DNA of 5,981 nt from Gammaproteobacteria bacterium (GTDB taxonomy: Bacteria; Pseudomonadota; Gammaproteobacteria; UBA7966), in contig DNIF01000196.1 in assembly GCA_003485715.1 (NCBI GenBank), positions 527 through 6,507 on the forward strand. The letters run 5' to 3'. Each line of letters starts with the position of its first letter. Position 1 is the stretch's first letter. The notes beneath the pieces are model-generated. The model was not told the DNA's origin, searched no databases, and saw only the letters and a program-made list of their open reading frames with translations. Position numbers and translations under genes: made by a program. Positions 5,092 to 5,981 of this stretch are shown piece by piece.

Positions 5092-5119
5092 AGGATAGCA
5101 CCGCCCCGGGATCGGCCAG
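5092..5119 (-). promoter_or_regulatory. Candidate extended -10 promoter of ratA-rnfH
   Basis: On the minus strand TGCTATCCT gives an extended -10 (TGn plus TATCCT, with the hexamer at 5092-5097). It is preceded at 16 bases by a poor -35, CTGGCC (5114-5119). A start near 5085 would leave a leader of about 25 bases before the ATG at 5059 and exclude the upstream GTG. The extended TG motif could compensate for the weak -35. Confidence 0.4.
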
Positions 5120-5131
5120 GGGCGTGACTGC

Positions 5132-5150
5132 GGCCGGCCAGGTTCCGGCC
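5132..5150. repeat. GC-rich inverted repeat in the ratA-smpB divergent gap
   Basis: GGCCGG (5132-5137) and CCGGCC (5145-5150) form a perfect six-base-pair stem with a seven-base loop. There is no T-run on either side, so it is not an intrinsic terminator. It lies upstream of the candidate ratA promoter and ahead of smpB. It may be chance in GC-rich DNA or a regulator site. Confidence 0.25.
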
Positions 5151-5191
5151 CCATGCGGTCCTGATGTCGATCACGGGCGGTGGCGCTGCAC

Positions 5192-5219
5192 ACGTTGAAC
5201 GTCTGCGTCGTGCTAGCCT
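5192..5219 (+). promoter_or_regulatory. Possible smpB promoter region with a short palindrome
   Basis: TGCTAGCCT (5211-5219) has the TGn-TAnnnT form of an extended -10. An 11-bp palindrome ACGTT-G-AACGT (5192-5202) lies just upstream of it. The TTGAAC within the palindrome is a fair -35 hexamer but is only 13 bases from the -10, too close for a standard promoter. If used, transcription would start near 5226 and give a leader of about 45 bases, containing a hairpin (TGCCGG at 5240-5245 with CCGGCA at 5252-5257) before the smpB start. Confidence 0.25.
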
Positions 5220-5271
5220 CTGCGGCTTTCGGTGGGCCATGCCGGCCTGCCCCGGCACGCACGTGGGTGTC

Positions 5272-5760
5272 ATGGCCAAGGCTGACAAGAAGGGCAAGGG
5301 CACCAGCGCCAGCGGGACCATCGCCCTCAATCGCAAGTCCCGCTTCGACTACTCCCTCGAGGACCGCTTCGAGGCCGGCCTCGTGCTGCAAGGCTGGGAG
5401 GTGAAGTCGCTACGGGCCGGCAAGGTGCAGTTGCGCGACGCCTACGTGGTGATCAAGGACGCTGAGGCCTTTCTCTTCGGCGCCCTCATCGACCCGCTGC
5501 CGACCGCCAGCACGCACATCGTCCCGGAGGCGCAGCGCACGCGGAAGCTGCTACTGCATCAGCACGAGCTGTCGCGTCTCATCGGCGCTGTAGAGCGCAA
5601 GGGCTACACGCTCGTGGCCACGGCCATGTACTGGAAGGGCGGGCGCGCGAAGCTCGAGATCGCCCTAGCCAAGGGCAAGAAGGCGCACGACAAGCGCGAG
5701 ACCGAGCGCGAGCGCGACTGGCAGCGCGAGAAGGGCCGGCTGATGAAGAAGGCGGTCTGA
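5272..5760 (+). CDS. smpB: SsrA-binding protein SmpB
   Basis: SmpB binds the tRNA-like part of tmRNA and places it in the A site of ribosomes stalled without a stop codon, starting trans-translation. The 162 residues match the family length. Clear motifs are the first strand SGTIALNRKSRFDYSLEDRF (14-33), EAGLVLQGWEVKSLRAGKVQL (34-54), RKLLLHQHEL (91-100), GYTLVATAMYWKGGRAK (111-127) and the C-terminal GKKAHDKRETERERDWQREK (135-154). The basic tail after that core becomes helical in the mRNA channel of stalled ribosomes. The frame is open from 5164 and also has an ATG at 5239, but the ATG at 5272 starts the typical MAKADKKGKG sequence. No strong Shine-Dalgarno is visible. The ssrA gene follows on the same strand after about 119 bases, a common arrangement, and ratA-rnfH are divergent. 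Confidence 0.97.
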   Translation: MAKADKKGKGTSASGTIALNRKSRFDYSLEDRFEAGLVLQGWEVKSLRAGKVQLRDAYVVIKDAEAFLFGALIDPLPTASTHIVPEAQRTRKLLLHQHELSRLIGAVERKGYTLVATAMYWKGGRAKLEIALAKGKKAHDKRETERERDWQREKGRLMKKAV

Positions 5761-5833
5761 GCAGGGCAGCGCGCCGATGCGGGCAAACGTCGCGGGCACC
5801 GGACACGGCAGCGCCGCACACACAACATGCACA

Positions 5834-5862
5834 TGGCCGGAACCTTCGCCGCAGGCTATGCT
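5834..5862 (+). promoter_or_regulatory. Candidate ssrA promoter
   Basis: TATGCT (5857-5862) matches four of six bases of the -10 consensus, with TGGCCG (5834-5839) at 17 bases matching three of six of the -35. Transcription would start near 5869, leaving about 11 leader bases to be removed by RNase P, which makes the mature 5' end of tmRNA. A 12-bp palindrome TGGAT-GT-ATCCA (5866-5877) covers this leader. Confidence 0.35.
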
Positions 5863-5879
5863 CTGTGGATGTATCCATT

Positions 5880-5981
5880 GGGGGCGACCTGGCTTCGACG
5901 GGGGTCGCGAAACCTAAGGGGCATGCCGAGGGGCAGGGCACCTCGTTAATCCAGCTGCAAAAAAAGTTAGTCGCCAACGAC
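5880..5981 (+). ncRNA. ssrA: Transfer-messenger RNA (tmRNA), 5' part, cut by the window end
   Basis: tmRNA acts as both tRNA and mRNA: charged with alanine and carried by SmpB, it rescues stalled ribosomes and adds a degradation tag. The 5' acceptor strand GGGGGCG is followed by A and then TGGCTTCGACGGG (from 5889), GCGAAACC, GGCATGCCGAGGGGC, CCTCGT and an A-rich stretch before TTAGTCGCCAACGAC. These match the 5' half of E. coli tmRNA in order, including pseudoknot PK1 and the upstream signal that sets the resume codon. By alignment the resume codon is GCC at 5973-5975, giving a tag that starts Ala-Asn-Asp, as in the E. coli tag. The window ends there, so the rest of the tag, the later pseudoknots and the 3' tRNA-like end are outside. 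The mature 5' end could be 5880 or 5881; 5880 gives a seven-base acceptor strand followed by A. Confidence 0.95.

Noticed and set aside
5579..5977. Minus-strand open frame opposite smpB and tmRNA
   Set aside because: It runs antisense through a conserved protein gene and a structured RNA and has a Ser/Arg/Cys-rich composition typical of shadows.
5880..5981. Integration site for a genomic island at ssrA
   Set aside because: The 3' end of ssrA is a frequent target of integrases, but that end is outside the window and no integrase or direct repeat is visible here.

Overview
The window is high-GC DNA (I estimate about two thirds G+C) with tightly packed genes. Protein similarity and gene order point to a gammaproteobacterium, possibly a GC-rich Chromatiales- or Xanthomonadales-like lineage. 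The best evidence is a Znu/Zur zinc-uptake operon and a ratA-rnfH pair divergent from smpB-ssrA, an arrangement also found in Escherichia coli. Genus-level placement is not possible from the sequence alone.

Bases 1-2337 hold a zinc operon on the plus strand. It begins with the last codons of a probable znuC (ABC ATPase), followed by znuB (permease), zur (zinc-sensing repressor) and an exported metallo-beta-lactamase-fold hydrolase. The znuC/znuB and zur/hydrolase junctions are ATGA overlaps, so the genes look translationally coupled. The operon promoter and any Zur operator lie upstream of the window. Convergent to it, at 2408-2839 on the minus strand, is a DksA-family transcription factor that has lost three of its four zinc-binding cysteines. 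Zinc uptake, zinc sensing, a predicted zinc enzyme and a zinc-independent DksA therefore sit side by side.

Bases 2840-3096 are a non-coding gap between the divergent dksA-like gene and a LON-substrate-binding-domain protein. The gap contains a 28-bp symmetric dyad at 2923-2950. After the LON-domain gene (3097-3750) comes a small secreted four-cysteine protein of unknown function (3825-4334), which appears to contain two copies of a degenerate unit.

Bases 4348-5981 are the conserved ratA-rnfH / smpB-ssrA neighbourhood. rnfH and ratA are on the minus strand and overlap by 14 bases. smpB is divergent and is followed by the 5' part of ssrA (tmRNA). The window ends inside the tmRNA tag reading frame after codons for Ala-Asn-Asp. 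SmpB and tmRNA together carry out trans-translation (ribosome rescue).

Most of the window is recognisable housekeeping sequence. The points most worth a second look are the dksA variant and its adjacent dyad, the exported hydrolase coupled to zur, and the duplicated-unit secreted protein. I saw no CRISPR array, insertion sequence, prophage gene or clear defence system.
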